Positions 47,079 to 61,351 of a stretch of 64,000 bases of DNA are shown here, piece after piece; the first letter of the stretch is position 1; every line of letters begins with the position of its first letter. Source of the stretch: Rotaria macrura (lineage: Eukaryota; Rotifera; Eurotatoria; Philodinida; Philodinidae); contig OENT01000893.1 of NCBI GenBank assembly GCA_900239685.1, positions 1 through 64,000 on the forward strand, written 5' to 3'. A program made the translations under genes and the position numbers. The notes below the pieces were generated by a model. That model was not told the origin of the DNA and made no database searches. It saw nothing but the letters and a program-made list of their open reading frames with translations.

Positions 47079-49452
47079 ACATACAATACATGTTGTCTCA
47101 TGTCAAAAAGAAAATCAAACAATAAGAATCGTTTCTTGTTGTTTCGATTTCTATCATAAAAGTTTTAATGTGACTGTTGATTTTCATGAATAGTAAATCA
47201 AATTTTTCATATTCTAGAATTCTAATATAAATTGTACTCTTATAACTATATTTTTCGTTCGATTTACGCCATACTATATTTATATACAAGAAAGACTTCT
47301 TTTTTTTAATCAAAGTTTTCGTCTTCAGTCCGAGGACGATTGAACATTAGAAAACAACATTCTGATATAATATGGCGTTCTTAGTCACGATTTTGATATT
47401 GAACGACCCATGATTTAATATTTAAAAAATTCTTCATTGAAATGGACTCGAATCACACATAGTGACACGATTATTACAGAAAAAAGAATGGCTTTGACTC
47501 ATGCATCCGACAGCCATTTTAGTAGCAATTCTGAAAGATGTACTTAACATGATATTTTTGAAATCTCTGAATTCATCACGTTGTCAATTTTTGTAAGATG
47601 GTTACATGTCATCAAATTTTATTTTTCTCTGTCATTACTAAAAATATCTTTCTAAAAATATCCAATAATCTATGCTCCAAATAATGTGTTTTTCAAGTGC
47701 ATATTTATATTATTCTTCATAAGACAAGTCATGTGCATTCTTTTCGTTCGTCCTTCTCAAATATAGAAGTGTCTCATAGTTTGATTATATTATTACAGAC
47801 ATTTGCATCCTTGAAGAATTGAGTACTGATGATTCAGGTGATTCATTTGGATTTGTTCTATTTTCAGCAAAACATCCATATTGGTATTAATCTTACACGA
47901 ATAGTTGTTTGTTCAATATAAACTATTTTGTCGACAGTGAACTCAATTCGACTTAAAGATACCGAATACTAACAGAATACGAACGTGAAAAAAAGATTAA
48001 AAATTGAAATCAAGTAAACATTTCTCAACAGATACAACAAATATACAAACATGAACTCCAATCAAAATAGCTCATCTCAATCGCTGATTCTTCTAATTCA
48101 TATCAAGTATGATCTTTTGACTTGAATTCCAATCCTAATTATGAATCAATTAATAATAAAAATGATCTTATACTTTCTGATGAAAACTTATACTATTTAT
48201 CCGATGATAGGGAAATATCTACATAATCGTTAAGAAGTTTTTAATGTATTACAGAAGGCTAATGAATCTGTAGACTTATAGAAATTATTTCATTCTTATA
48301 AAGAGAATATCTCAATATGAAATTTATCGAAGAACAAAAGATTAATAAAAATAATAATCTGAGAGTAAATTAAATTTTTGATACGTAAACAAAAAATTAA
48401 TTCAATAGAAAATCGAAATCAATCATGGTGATATATATATATATAGATATTGATGTAAGAGAAATGAGAATTGTCATGAATGTTTAATCGCTCAACGAAT
48501 ATCAGTTAGAAAAACCATGAATAAATGTTCATGCTAATGCATTATTAACCCCCTTGATCAGTTGTTAGATTTATACTTATCAAATTTTCGAATATTAATT
48601 TGTTGCTGCGTAGTAAAACCAATATCTAATTTCTTAACAGAAAATTAATCATTGATAATTTGTTTTGAAGAAACTTAATACGAACTGAAATCCGATCAAA
48701 AATAAACTTATGAGTGACAAATATTTTCTTTAATTTTGTTAAGTCCTATTTCGATACCCGAATTTAATTCTATTCTATTATTGTGAATTAACTTTCTTCG
48801 TGATCTCGTTTTACATTTCCAATAATCACATGAACAGTCAAATAAAAAAAAACCACATGAATTAGAATTCATTTGTCAAAACTATTTGAGAATAGATTTA
48901 TAAAAGTAAAAGAAAACAACATTTGTTAATATGATTGTAGACATAACCTAAATCAAATAGTTTTATTTTTGAACGGCAAAAACATTAAGAAATGTCTTAA
49001 TGACATCTACTGATTGAATTTTCATGAAAGATCTATGTCAACGAATAATTTGATTCCATTAACAATAAACAAACGAATGTTTAATTCTGAATTGAGATAT
49101 CTTGCAAGATTCTTAGCTAACAATTTTTATATGGATCATTACAAACAAGTAGGAATTTTTCCTTTCGATCGAAATTTTTCCATAGATATATTTTCATAAT
49201 TACGACATGTTTTAGCAGTGTGTTAATCATTTATGGCTTATGGAGGATATTTGATTGAAATTCTTGCGCCTTGATTAGATTTCTTCCTGTTTTCTTTTTA
49301 TTCTTATTTGATAAATATATGTATAACTCAGAAAAAAAATAGCATAACCACAATAAAATTTTTTATAACCAAAGCGAAAAAATATCAATATATTGTATTT
49401 TAAATGTACTAATTAGATAGTATTAAAATCAGATTTTTTTCCTGTTGTTATT
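47079..49452. other. 2.4-kb non-coding stretch
   Basis: AT-rich DNA between two convergent genes, with short AT repeats near 48.43 kb. No gene or RNA could be supported. Confidence 0.4.
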
Positions 49453-50485
49453 CTATTTATGGACAATAAAACCATTTTTAATTATGTTTCTATTGTATGT
49501 TGGTGGATCATGAACTTTTTCTTCGTCGATTTCACGCCTTGGTTTAGGTATACGTGTACCTCGTTTGGCTCGATTCTGAGCAATAACATCCATTAGACGT
49601 AATGGTGGTTCCGTAGGTTTCGGAATATTTGGTTTGGCTGTTGGCATTGGTGTTGCTCGAACAGGTGGTTGTCGTCTAGTCGATAGTGGTGGAGATGACA
49701 GTTCATTGCGATAAACTGATCTAACAGGGCCTTGTGGAGAACGAACTGGTGAACGAGAATTGGGTGGTGACGGTGGAGGTAGCACAACTGGGGGTCTTGA
49801 GATTGAAAGAGATTCAGATGGGTCATCGACATAAATAATTCGTCGTTGAATAGGTCGGGATGGTTGCATATGCTGAAGTTGAGAAAAACAAACGAAGCAA
49901 CATTATAGTTTGATACATTCGAACATGATTGGCATCGAGTATTATGGAAAAACTTTATTTAGATTATCTTACTGTTTGTTTTGGTACACGTTCTCGTACG
50001 ATGTATTCGATTTCTTCTTGATCTTCTGGTCGATAATCATCATCATCTTCATACACATATTCAATTGTTTCGGTTGCTGGTTGTTTCGTGTAATATCGAT
50101 TGGTATTGTCTATATCTCGTTGTTGTCTTGGTGAAACATAAATGCGTTTATGTTGTGTTGTAGGTGGTAACTCTTCGACATATTGATAATCGTTATCATA
50201 ATCATTATCATCGTACTCTTGAATAATGTGACGGCGAACTAATTTCGGTGAATTACGTGGTTGTGGTTGATCTTGAATAACATCGATAGCTTCAAGTTCT
50301 GATATGTCATAATCATCACCATATTCAACTGGAATATGATAAATGACCTGTCGATCGCCGTAATCTTTTTCAATAATATTGTAACTTCCCTTTCGTGTTC
50401 TACTTGTAACAATACCGTTGGTATTATTTCTCTGTGTTAATTCATCCGATGTATAGTAATCTGGTGGCATTCGACTTGTTGTCAT
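49453..50485 (-). CDS. disordered acidic/proline-rich protein, two exons, unknown function
   Basis: Exons 50485-49973 and 49872-49453 join in phase 0 across a 100-bp intron (donor GTAAGA, acceptor TTCAG), giving 310 aa. The first exon is rich in Asp, Tyr and Glu (EYDDNDYDNDYQYVEELPP; YVYEDDDDYRPEDQEE). The second is Pro/Arg/Ser-rich (PPVVLPPPSPPNSRSPVRSP) and ends in KNGFIVHK. I see no signal peptide, membrane segment or known domain. The ATG at 50485 (MTTSRMPPDYY) is the first Met; the frame is open about 17 codons further 5' through a hydrophobic stretch (LIISFVAIITV), so an unseen 5' exon is possible. It resembles the large protein at 15.7-22.4 kb only in composition. Its start lies 5' of, and its strand is the same as, the permease. 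Confidence 0.55.
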
Positions 50486-50916
50486 CACAGCAGGAGATCG
50501 AACGGTAATAATAGCGACAAAAGAAATAATCAAAAACGACTTTTAATATATTAGAGAAAAGAAAAAGAAAAAAGTCAAACATCAAGCCATTGCGTGAGTT
50601 CTTTTCTTTTCTCAATCGAACAAAAAAAAATGAATTAAAAATGAGTCAAAAAAAACTTTTTTCCTTTAAAAAGAAAATATCAAATAACATGTGATGAAAT
50701 GAACTAGACAAATATGTAAGAAACCTGTCCAATCACATTTTGTCAAATTATGAAGATTTTCATCGGAAAAGTTTTTTTTTCGTATAACAATAATGCAATG
50801 ATCGTGTTTTTTATGCAATTTATTTTCCTGCGAATTAAATCATTTTTCAGCACATAAAAATTTCAAAATAACAATAACAACTACAATACGATGATGACTA
50901 TATTTTCTTGAGGATT
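50486..50916. other. short intergenic stretch
   Basis: AT-rich, with a minus-strand AATAAA at 50824-50819 that may serve the permease gene. Nothing else seen. Confidence 0.4.
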
Positions 50917-53334
50917 CTAAATATTTTCTTCGTTTTCATTGTTTCCTTCTAATAGTCGTTCTCGATTCCATTCGGCCCATTCAATAGACGATAAATCATC
51001 CGGTTCAGTTTCAGGCTTTTTAACCCAATGATTTCGTTGTGCAAATTCAAAACAGCCAAACATAGTTGCCATCATGACATAAGCAACAGTAAATCTCCAT
51101 CCATCGTCTGTTTTTTTTGTTAAGACACCAACACCAGGAGCATTGATTAAACCAAAGAATGCAAAAAATGCTGCCAATAAAGACCATATAGCTGCTCGGA
51201 TAAATTTTCTATCAATCATATACATGAAAATAGCTGTGATAAATATACATTGAAGAAGACTTCCACCAGAAAAATTTAAAAGACCACGATATGAAAATCC
51301 AGTTATGTGTGCAGTCACGTTTAGATTAAAATCCGTATGATTAATAACAAAATTTGAATATGCACCTGAAACACCACTTATAATTGTACCTTTTGCCCAA
51401 TCGGCAACGATTGGCATGAGACCAAGAAGAAATGCTGGGTAATGACGTTGAGGTGTGATTGCAAGAGTATCTGCGCAAATAACGAGACCAATAAATATCT
51501 AAATTTAACCGCAATTTATTTTCTCAAAAATAAACTATTGGCAAGTTAACATGTTGTACATACAATAATTGGATTAACTGAGACAATAGCTATTATTGAA
51601 AGTAACAATGCATTGATTCCAAAAAAGCATAGAGGTAAAAATGCAATACCATTCGCTATTGAATAGGCTTGTTTAGCACCCATCTTTTTAAATGCTGGAT
51701 GACCAATAAATGCTAAATGAAAATGATAATCGTGTCCTCATCGCTTGATAGTCCTAATTTGAATATTAAAAAATAGAACTACAATCAGCTATTTCAAAGT
51801 ACAAAGCACACAAGCCAATGTCCTTGTCAAAGATAAGTTAACGTCATATTTAGTTTAGAAAAAAAAATATGATAAAACATTGATAAGAAAACAACATCAA
51901 AGTTGTACCTTGTCGAGATTTCTTTTCGTAAGCAATAGGAAAAAATTAAGAAATTCTCTTACTTGTCATTCCAAGGATCGATCCAAAAAAGCTTGCAATT
52001 AATGTTCCAATACCATCTGCAAACATAGCTTCACGTGTTGGATAAAAATCTCCGGCTCGTTTAGCTGATTCAACACACTGTATTGTTCCAATAGCAATTG
52101 ATATAGCTGTTGGAATTGTTGTTGATAAATATGGTGTTATTTCATTAATATGTGAAAACATGGCTTCAATAGGAAATACTAATGGATATGGCTTAACGAT
52201 TAATGATGCAGTTCGAACATCAGCTGATTGATTCAATGATGTTGACCATCCAAGAATGGTACCGACGACAAGAGCAACAAACGCAACTGGAACAGGACCA
52301 AATTTTACTATGCATATCAAAAATTCCTTTTTAACGAACTTAAATTTCTTTTTCATTTTGAAATAAATCTTATACCTCCGGCAAAATAACCAAGCATGAC
52401 AATGGCGAATGGTAGAAAAGATACAATTGGTGATGCAGCTACTGGTAAATATTCATTTAATGCTAAATAAGTAAACCCTATGCCGGATATTGATGAAAGA
52501 AGTGCAACACCAGGTGTATTTTTCCGAATAAATTCACCGAAAATACATAGGAGAAGAAGAATAATTCCTGTTGTAAAATTGCTTGCCAATGCCACATACC
52601 ATGCTAATTCTTCACATGTTCGTTTATCACGACCATTCGGACCACTAAGACATCCAAAATAAGTTGGTAATACTATACTAAAGATAAAAGCAACTAAAAA
52701 TAGAAAAACAAAACATAAGAAAATGTTTACGATTCTGAATTCGAAATTAAAAAACTATACATGCTCCTGGAGTATTGATACCGTAGGGCATCGTACATAC
52801 ATCACCACGATTTTCTTTATAGGCAAGTTTTCGTGCCATATATACATAGTATAAATTTCCCCATAACATAGACAATGAAACACTAGAAAAATAAACAATC
52901 AAGAAAGATATATTAATCTATATTCAGATGAATTTTATTTTTTTAACTGCATACCCAGGAATAATTTTTCCATAAATAATATCATCCTCAAATACAATTT
53001 TAAGACCAAGAATAACAGCTAATAATGTTGCCAGATTATTCATAAATAAAGCAACAAATCCGTCAATGTCACCAACAGTAAATAATGGAAACTTTGGGTT
53101 TGGTCTAAATGCTTGTATCCATTCATTTGGATGAAACGTAAATAATGCTCTAGTTTCTTTTTTTAATTCGCCGACATTCGTCTGAACGAATTGATTGAAA
53201 TCAAATGTTGTATTTGCTTGTTTTTCGCCTTTTACATTAATAGTAATAGAATCACTATTGATTGTGGTCAAATTTTCGGTTGGAAAAAGAACGATGGGAG
53301 GCGACAGTGGTAATGATGCACTAGAAGAATTCAT
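50917..53334 (-). CDS. xanthine/uracil permease-family (NCS2-like) transporter
   Basis: Six exons join in phase: 53334-52955, 52882-52761, 52693-52376, 52307-51963, 51712-51564 and 51498-50917 (1,896 nt, 631 aa). An Asn/Thr-rich N-terminal tail precedes many hydrophobic segments. Family hallmarks are FTVGDIDGFVALFMNNL, LWGNLYYVYMARKLA, then ENRGDVCTMPYGINTPGAF, VKFGPVPVAFVALVVG and KRAGDFYPTREAMFADG, and later FIGHPAFKKMG. These match bacterial-type nucleobase permeases of the xanthine/uracil/AzgA-like group, which take up purines or related compounds with a cation across the plasma membrane. The substrate here cannot be read from sequence. All splice sites are GT-AG, with introns of 65-148 or more bp. 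The N-terminal extension and acidic C-terminus (ERLLEGNNENEENI) are unlike typical bacterial relatives. Transfer with later intron gain is possible but unproven. Confidence 0.8.
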
Positions 53335-54181
53335 TTCGATTAAGTTTCGTTTAGCCAGCGTAGAGTAAAGAAAAAATAATAGAAGAATAAAATGTCAACA
53401 TCTCATCAGTATTTATACTATTAGTCTTATATTCATTGTTTTCTTCACATCATTGTTTGCTAACATTTTACGGCATGATAATAGATCTTTTATCTAAATC
53501 ATAATAAATATTGTGCGACAGCAATGTCATTCAATAAACATGTGCTGTCTTCCATGAATAATGAATTCATATACAGTCCAACTCATTACATTACTAGAAA
53601 TAATTCATAGCTTTTCCGTCTTTTAATGTATGCGAATAGAAATGTTCATCGTGACATGGGGTGGAAATTATTTTCAATCAAACACATTTTTTTGATTCTC
53701 ATAACGAGAATTAATTGAAACTATTCTCTATATTTCGATTTAGTTTTCGGCATGGAAAATATTTATTTAGAATTTAGAAAACCTGCTCCTTCTTAAGTAT
53801 AAAAATATCATTTTCCCTGATAGTTTCTATATTATATAAACAATGAAAGTGGTTCTTATACTATCAAACAGTCAAACACTGATTCTATCATACACAGGAG
53901 CCTCGAAAGTTGTATGATAGGAAACAAGCGTCATCTATTGAATTGGTAGAATTCGAATACATAAAGTGTGTATATTCAAAATAGTGAATTGAAATGTTAC
54001 TCAATTTACACTGTGTTCTAGATATATGAATTTAGAAACCGAATAAAATTTTCACTTGATTTCCATTCGTCTAATATCTTCATCATCTATTGACCATCCC
54101 CGAACGAATGAGTCTCTGCCCATCAATCTTTTGCTTATAGACAAAAAAAAAGAGTTGAATAAATTTGTTTTTCAATGAATG
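53335..54181. other. intergenic region between divergent genes
   Basis: The permease (minus) and exonuclease (plus) start on either side, so promoters for both should lie here. No specific element could be identified. Confidence 0.4.
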
Positions 54182-57100
54182 ATGAATATAATTGAGAATC
54201 CAACTCCTGAATTCGAACGCCTATTTGTTCTTGCAATTAATGCACGACGAAAGCTGAAAGGCGTATGTTTATAATTAGATTTTTGCTAAGATTTACTGAT
54301 TTACAATCTATCGATTTAGAATAAACCAAAGTTTCTTATAACTTCAAATCAAGTATCGTCATCGAATGATGGTACTGAAACAAATCAAGTTATTCTAACA
54401 GTCAAAAGTATACAAACATTGTTGCTCAGTTGTATTGATAAATGTCCACGAGCTTATAGTGCAAGGTTTCCAATATTCAATTTATAAATCATTTTTCTTG
54501 TTAATTTCATTTATTTTTTTTCTCACTTAGTTGGTGTAAGATTTTACGTGTTCAAAAACTGCAACAGATCCTTGTCATTGTTTTAAATGGTGTGACTGAA
54601 GAAAGTTATAATCAATGCAAAGATACTGAGATATGCCATGAATGGAAACAATTATTTGCTTCGGTAAAAAGAAACAAAAAATTTTCATCTAATAAAATAG
54701 TCACAAATAATGTTTTGTATATTCTGTGATTCGATGATGAAGCACACATCATACGATAACTCTAATAGTAGTAATATTAACTGATTCATTGTTTCTGACA
54801 TTATTAAAGAGTTAGAGAAAACTAATTCAAGTCTCGTGCAACCATAGCTGTAAAAGTTTTACGTTTGTATGAAGTCTCTTTCAATTTCATTCATAAATTC
54901 AGTCCTGTTTCTGTTTTTCCAAGGAACTCATTTCCATAGAATAATGATATTCATTTTGTTGACATGAAAACATGGTTTTGTTTTGGTACTAAGAGTTGAC
55001 TATGACATTCCATAAGAGATTTGTACAGTATGCTAATTTTCGTTTCAAATTAAAATAACGTTGAATATTTCAGGAATCATATTTTAATACGAACTATATT
55101 GCAGTCTGAGCTTTCCAACATGTGAAAGAGGAAATGAAACTGTAAAGAATCTTTAACATGAGCTTTTTCTCAACAGTTTCCTCTTAGATACGTTCTTTTT
55201 ATAAATAGAGACGTTTGATTTCATTTAGAAGATGAGTTTTTCGTCAAATAACTAGAAAGAAAGTCAATTTTTTTCTCAATAATTCGTCGAAAATATATTG
55301 TAAAATGTTATGAACTTGAGAATGGTTAGTTTTTTTAGCATCGAATTTCTATAAGTAAACTGAGCTTTAGTGACGTTATTGACGTCAGACAATAGTTTTT
55401 GTTTTAAAAGCTTGCTAGAAGGATTTGAGAACGGTTGTCAGAAAGATATCTCGTATTGAAAATTTCATTCTATTTTATCTCCTTTTTCAAACGTGGAAAA
55501 CCTCAGATCTCAATCTAGCTAGTGTCAAAATGAATTCAGAAACATTTAACCTTGTATTATTTTAAAGTGCATATAGGTTTTTGATTCGACTAAACATCGT
55601 ATCCGATTCGATTCAAATTTTTTGCATCAGATAGGATCTGTCATGATCAGAAAACGAACACAAGGGATGAGTAGATCGCTTATACGTATTTCATAAATCT
55701 TTTTATTTGTAGAACAGAAAACCGCACATGAAAAATCTTTTGTATAAAATGATGTTCGAAATATTCCTAGAAGGAATACGAATATAGGAACGAGTGAATC
55801 CTATTCCGATAATTCACTGAAAATGGATTGAAATCAAATTGTATAATTTCTTTTTATTTAGGACAATGTTTGTCATACATTTCGTTTTCATACACAAGAT
55901 AATATTTCGTTTATTGAACAATTCAGTAAAATAGCAGCAAAGACAAAATCTACGAATCAATCACAAGGTTTAAAATGTTCAAGATATGGAAAATGAATAT
56001 TGCTAATTTTTCCCAATGAATTCTTTTAGATCGTTCCGTATTGAAAAGTAAAGCTGAACAATTAAGTAGTAAAAAACGTTCACTGGATGAAGATGATGAA
56101 AATTCAACGAAAATATTGAAAATATCTTGTGAAGATCAATTTTCTCGTGTAAATCTAGTATTGAATTTAAAACAATTACTTACTGGAAATTATCCGTGTC
56201 CAGTTTATAATCAATTTAAAAATTTTAAACAAATCAAATCTTCATACAAACCAATTACATCTTCAAGTCGTATCGTTGCTCTAGATGTTGAAACAGTAGG
56301 ATCATTGTCATGTTTTGTTTCATTCAAACAAAAAAACATATCACGTATTTTTTTTGTTTTAGTTTTCTGATCTGATAAATAATCGGCAGATTCCTTATTG
56401 GATGTCAATTGTCGATGAAGAATTAAATTGTATTTATCAAACATTAATAAAACCAACTAATAATCAGTATATGCAAAATTATCAAGAACGGTAGCACAAC
56501 TTGTTTTTTCATTCATCTACGTATGCATTGCATATATTTAGTCGAGAGCAAGTTATTGGTATTGTTCCAACTATAATGGAAAGAACATTAGAAGAAGTTC
56601 ATGAAGATCTTGAAAAATTATTTGACGATGATTTAATATTAGCTGGACATAGCATTGAAAATGATCTCAAATATTTACAAATTTACTATCCATATATTAT
56701 TGATACATCAATTATATTTAATGTTACAGGAACTAGATTAGAAAAGGCAAGCTTACAAAAGCTTTATGCCATTTTTTTCGGGTTAGATCTAATGAAAAAC
56801 ATGACGTAAAACATATCTCTCTCATTATTTCGTTTTTTTGTAGACAATTAATACAAAAAATTCGTCTTGAACATGATCCAACCGAAGATGCACGAGCTAC
56901 AATGGAATTAATTAAATTAAAACTCAGTAAAAGTATGTTGTATTATTTTATGGTAAGCATTCGAATTCAAATAAATGATATTAATTTAATTAAGACATTG
57001 CATTCGGTGATTGGTTTCTTGGTGGTGTTGATCAATTGAAAGTTTTAGGAAATTATGATTCATTACAATTAGACGAAAATATTCAACAATGTCAAACGTT

Positions 57101-58622
57101 TTTAGCACAAACGAAATTCGGTTTGCAAGAAGATTTCTTTAAAAGAATTAAACAACAAAATAAAGGTAAATTTGATGAAATCAAATATAATTGCTAGTTT
57201 TGAGTATCTTATTCAAGCGAAAAAAAAACTGTCGCTTCATACTTTTAGCTGTGAATTTGGTAGCAGAATTTGTATAAAATCTATCGTTATTCGATTGCGG
57301 CCTAAAAACAGTCTCGGAAATATCAGATAATCAGAAGATACTTATTGAGTATACTTTATAGCTGTCGACTTAGCTTAGCTCAACTGTCTAGCAGTGAGTC
57401 AAATTTTATTTAGGTACATGAATTTTAAGAAAAATATGAGCTTTATAGTGCAGCAACTAGCAGTACACACACATGAGTTGCTTGAAACAGTCTGGAAATT
57501 TGTGTATCGAGCTATTCTCGAAAGGACTTTGTTATGGATGACATTAAGTTCAGTCATTTCAATCGGTCTGGGAACATTCGACGGCATATCTGGTAGATGC
57601 TTATTACTTAAAGGACTTTTTCAACATGTCCCATAAAATTGTTTTTAATACGAAAAAATACCTCAAGATTTATAATCAATAGAAAACATTAATTGTTTCG
57701 TACACAAGTTCATTATATGAGTTACTTTTAGTTCTTGTTTATTGAATATATAATGAAGATACGATGCTATGGGAGAGGGGGGTGGTTGAAATTTTTCATG
57801 AGGCTCAATCATACCTAAGATAAGATAAAACTTCGCGAGAAAGTAGACAATTTGTTGTTATTGATTACACTCAAAAATAAAAATGATTAAATAGAGGATT
57901 TTTAAAATACCGAATCTGCGTTGAATTTGATAAGAAGAACAGATGTACACAATATGAGCTCTGCGGTTCATTCATGTAAAGATCATACTATTTTGTTAAG
58001 AGTATCTATCCGATTGTATTTTATAAACTATTAAACATGATTTCACGATTTTTTTGCTTAACCATACTAAACAACAATTCGAATAAGAGTACAAAAAAGT
58101 AAACAATATAAAAGTGATTAAGCGTAATTTTTAAGTGTAAGGATACTATATCATTACATAAAACTAGTCGTTGATATAGAATATGAAATCACCTAGAGCA
58201 CTAATGGATTATATACATTAACGTTAGATACTTGTTAGTATTGAACTAATGCAATATTTATTTTAGCTTTGATTATCGAACAAACGTGCAATAGTACAAA
58301 AACTTCGTTGCCAACGATTGAAGTTGATTCAAATCGACAAGTTTTTAAAAAATGTATGGAAGAATTACCGACACATGAATTTGTTTGGCTTCAATTTTAT
58401 CTATCGTCATTGAATGATGATAAATCATTGAGTAAAATAACAAAATACCTGAAAAAAATCTATAAATCTTTACGTGAAGATTCAATTGTTATTGGAATAT
58501 TATCGGGTGGCGATCATTTTGGTCGATGTTTTGTTAAAATTAAAGATGATGAAAGATTAACTCCACTAATGATCGATGGAAAAGAATATCCATACGATTT
58601 AAAATTAGTTAAAACTAAATAA
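54182..58622 (+). CDS. REXO5: DEDDh RNA exonuclease, REXO5-like
   Basis: Ten exons in phase: 54182-54262, 54320-54465, 54531-54663, 55862-55967, 56030-56295, 56363-56490, 56542-56781, 56844-56932, 56995-57165 and 58267-58622 (1,716 nt, 571 aa). The N-terminal part (SWCKILRVQKLQQILVIVLN) and YPCPVYNQFKNFKQIKSSYKP resemble animal REXO5/NEF-sp. The exonuclease domain has D241 and E243 (ALDVET), D328 (AGHSIENDLKYL), and H377 with D382 (HDPTEDA), a complete DEDDh set. Most relatives have DCEM where this has DVET. The C-terminus (LPTHEFVWLQFYLSSLNDDK) looks like the RNA-binding tail. The enzyme trims 3' ends of RNAs in the nucleus or nucleolus. Introns 3 (1.2 kb) and 9 (1.1 kb) are long and hold no recognisable gene. 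The first exon is the least certain. Confidence 0.8.
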
Positions 58623-60405
58623 TAAAAAAAAAAGAAAGATAATAATATTTTATTGTTATTGTTGTTTTTTCTTCTATCATGTTAAAGATGATAAAAAAAA
58701 GCATAATTTGTTTTTCGTTTGTTTACGATAAACTTCCAGTGAAATAATTTTCTTTATTACATTGCAGAGAATTTCTATATTTTCACACTGAATTATTTTA
58801 GAAAGTTGATCGGCTTTTGAATGATGGGTTACATCTACTTTAAGAATTGAGTGCATTGCATGTCAAAACAGAAAAGTACCAATTAGTCTAGAAACAAGTA
58901 CACATTTATCTTTTTGAGATCGTAATCGATGATTTCTACAATTTTTTACAAGTGATATATCATCATAAATCAAATTTATGAAGGAGAAAACTTTGAACAG
59001 CTGAATATTGTACAATCAAAGGCCTTTATATTTAGTAGGATATAACCTATGAATAACATTGAACGAAATGTACTTCATAAACCTTGATATTTTTCATAAA
59101 TTATCACGCATTTATCTTCTTTTTTTTGTAAATCCAACACATCTTTTGAGACAATGGAATTAATGATTACAACGATCGAAGCAATATATATCAATAGAGT
59201 CTGTCTAATAGATGATTAGAAATCTTTAGAATGCCTCATCAATCGATTAGATAAATAACAAAGTTCTTAAGAGAAAACATTGCTGATATATGAAATCGTA
59301 GACTTTGATGTACACTCAGATTTTGAACGAGGCTCATGAAGAACAAAATGTTTAAAAAAATTTTCATCCGATTAACTTATCAACACAAGTCTCAATGAAT
59401 AAGTTTATATAAATGTAGATACTGATAGATGGATCATAGAACAATGAATGTTTCCAATAAGAAACTATTACAATTCTAAATGCTAATGCACTAGTTGATC
59501 TGATGTTTTGTTTATCAAAGTCTTTAATGATTCCGAACATGTATCGACATTTTTAACCTCAACATTAAAAATCAGTATGACATGAGATATTGTTATGTTT
59601 AAATAACACTACCATTATTTAATGCTGACTTCAATAGCCTTTTGAATATAATTCTGAATCTCATTCGTGAAAATCTTCTTCAGTAGTTAAGCCGCATTTT
59701 CTTTTCATCGTAATATTCATACTTATACTTATGTAACATAGAAGTTTATACTGCTTGCTTGAAAACGAATGAGACTATTGAAGTCTTATATAGTATGGAA
59801 GTTAGATAAGTGTTATTTGAATTGTCGAGTCAATAGCGTTTATTTTCAAATGAGAGCGAGAAAAATGAATCGGATCACGTGATGTGACCTCTGGATTCGA
59901 AGAAAAAAAGAGAACACGAAAGAAAAAAGAGATTCATTTTTTTGAATAAATGTTCTTAAGTTGACAGAAAAACGATGACTCAATAGATCGACGAAAGATT
60001 AAATTAAAGAAGAGAACAACACGTTGTCAATATCATACAGATAAATGATAATAGAAAATAATTATACAGGACTTCAATATAAATATTTCAATAACTAAAT
60101 AATTAGAAAGCTATAGGAGACCTCCAACCTTAGTCGACTTTCTCTTCACGCTGAGTTAAAACTGTTATAGAGAGATATCTTTTTTCGATAACTATTGTGT
60201 GATTCATAGTTTTGTTTTTCTTATCTATTTAGATAAACAAGTAAGCATTCTGAACGTAACAAAGTTCTCAAAATCTAACAGTAACTTATCTTTATCCTTA
60301 CAGAAATATAATACTCGAAAGTTTTTATCAGTATTTTTATGCAACAGATACAAAAAAGAACTTGAGCTAAGACGCTGCTGCTTTGTTTATCTGTAAGGTA
60401 ATATA
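58623..60405. other. 1.8-kb non-coding stretch
   Basis: AT-rich DNA beginning with TAATAAA directly at the exonuclease stop, a likely poly(A) signal. No other feature supported. Confidence 0.4.
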
Positions 60406-61351
60406 ATGTTGTGTGAAATAAGTGCATGGTCCGGTAATAATTTCTTCTTGACATGGATGATACTTAGTTTGATTGCGCTTGTTGTACTTATCGTATTTTC
60501 ATCGTTGATCTTCTATCATTATTATGTAAAAATAACTTTCGAAAAATGGCAACAAAAATCCAATGCAAAATATCCATCACCAGACGTTGTTCGTATTGAA
60601 ATAATACTCATGTTGAAAGGTTTGTTAACAGCAACTCTATGTCCTGCATTGACATTATATTTAATGGGTCGACAAAAATTACAAGGCTATTGTGGCGTAG
60701 GCGAATATGGTTGGGGATATTTGGTCCTTAGCTTCTTTATTATTTGGTTATCAACGGATTTTTTCGAATTTTTTTATCATCGCATGGGCCATACTATAGA
60801 TGCTTGTTGGAATGTCCACAAGTCGCATCATCAATTTTATAACCCAACACCGTTCGCTGTTATAGCTGATGAATATTTAGATCAATTCGTGCGTGCATTA
60901 CCATTAATAATTTTACCCACATTAATACCGGTCAATATGGATTTATTATTTTTTCAAGTAAGTCGAATTACTAGAACCTTAACTAAATGTAATACATCGC
61001 ATGATTTTCATTGTATTCTAGTTTGCTACGTTTTTCTACGGTTATGGAATTTATCTTCATTGGGGTCATGAATTTTCCTATCCAGATGCGCATCATCCTA
61101 TAATTAATACATCATTTCAACATTATTTACATCATTCGGTTTCTATTCTAAATCAACCGTACCATACAGGATTTTATTTTAAAATATGGGATCAATTATT
61201 TGGTAGTATTTATCCAAGAGATAAATGTTTTTGTGTTAAATGTCAAAAAGAAAAAGGCCAGCGTACAATGAAAGAATTCGAAATGATAGAAAAACCTGAC
61301 TATAGTGTTTTGTTAAATTGGAATTTTTGGTTCAATCAGAAACAAGCGTAA
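60406..61351 (+). CDS. sterol desaturase/fatty-acid hydroxylase-family membrane enzyme
   Basis: Two exons, 60406-60957 and 61022-61351, join in phase 0 across a 64-bp intron (GTAAGT...TTCTAG) to give 293 aa. Four hydrophobic segments (about 15-40, 65-90, 105-122, 162-184) bracket the three His boxes: HRMGH (125-129), HKSHH (138-142) and HYLHH (218-222). These bind a di-iron centre. The run FYNPTPFAVIADEYLDQF is characteristic of the sterol C5-desaturase-like branch. It should hydroxylate or desaturate a sterol or fatty acyl chain in the ER. Length is normal for the family and all ligands are present, in contrast with the broken relative at 46-47 kb, which belongs to a different subfamily. AATAAA occurs at 61382, about 30 bp after the stop. 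Confidence 0.85.

Noticed and set aside
57394..57636. 80-aa plus-strand frame inside the last intron of the exonuclease gene
   Set aside because: No domain, no similarity to neighbours, and flanking exons join in phase without it.
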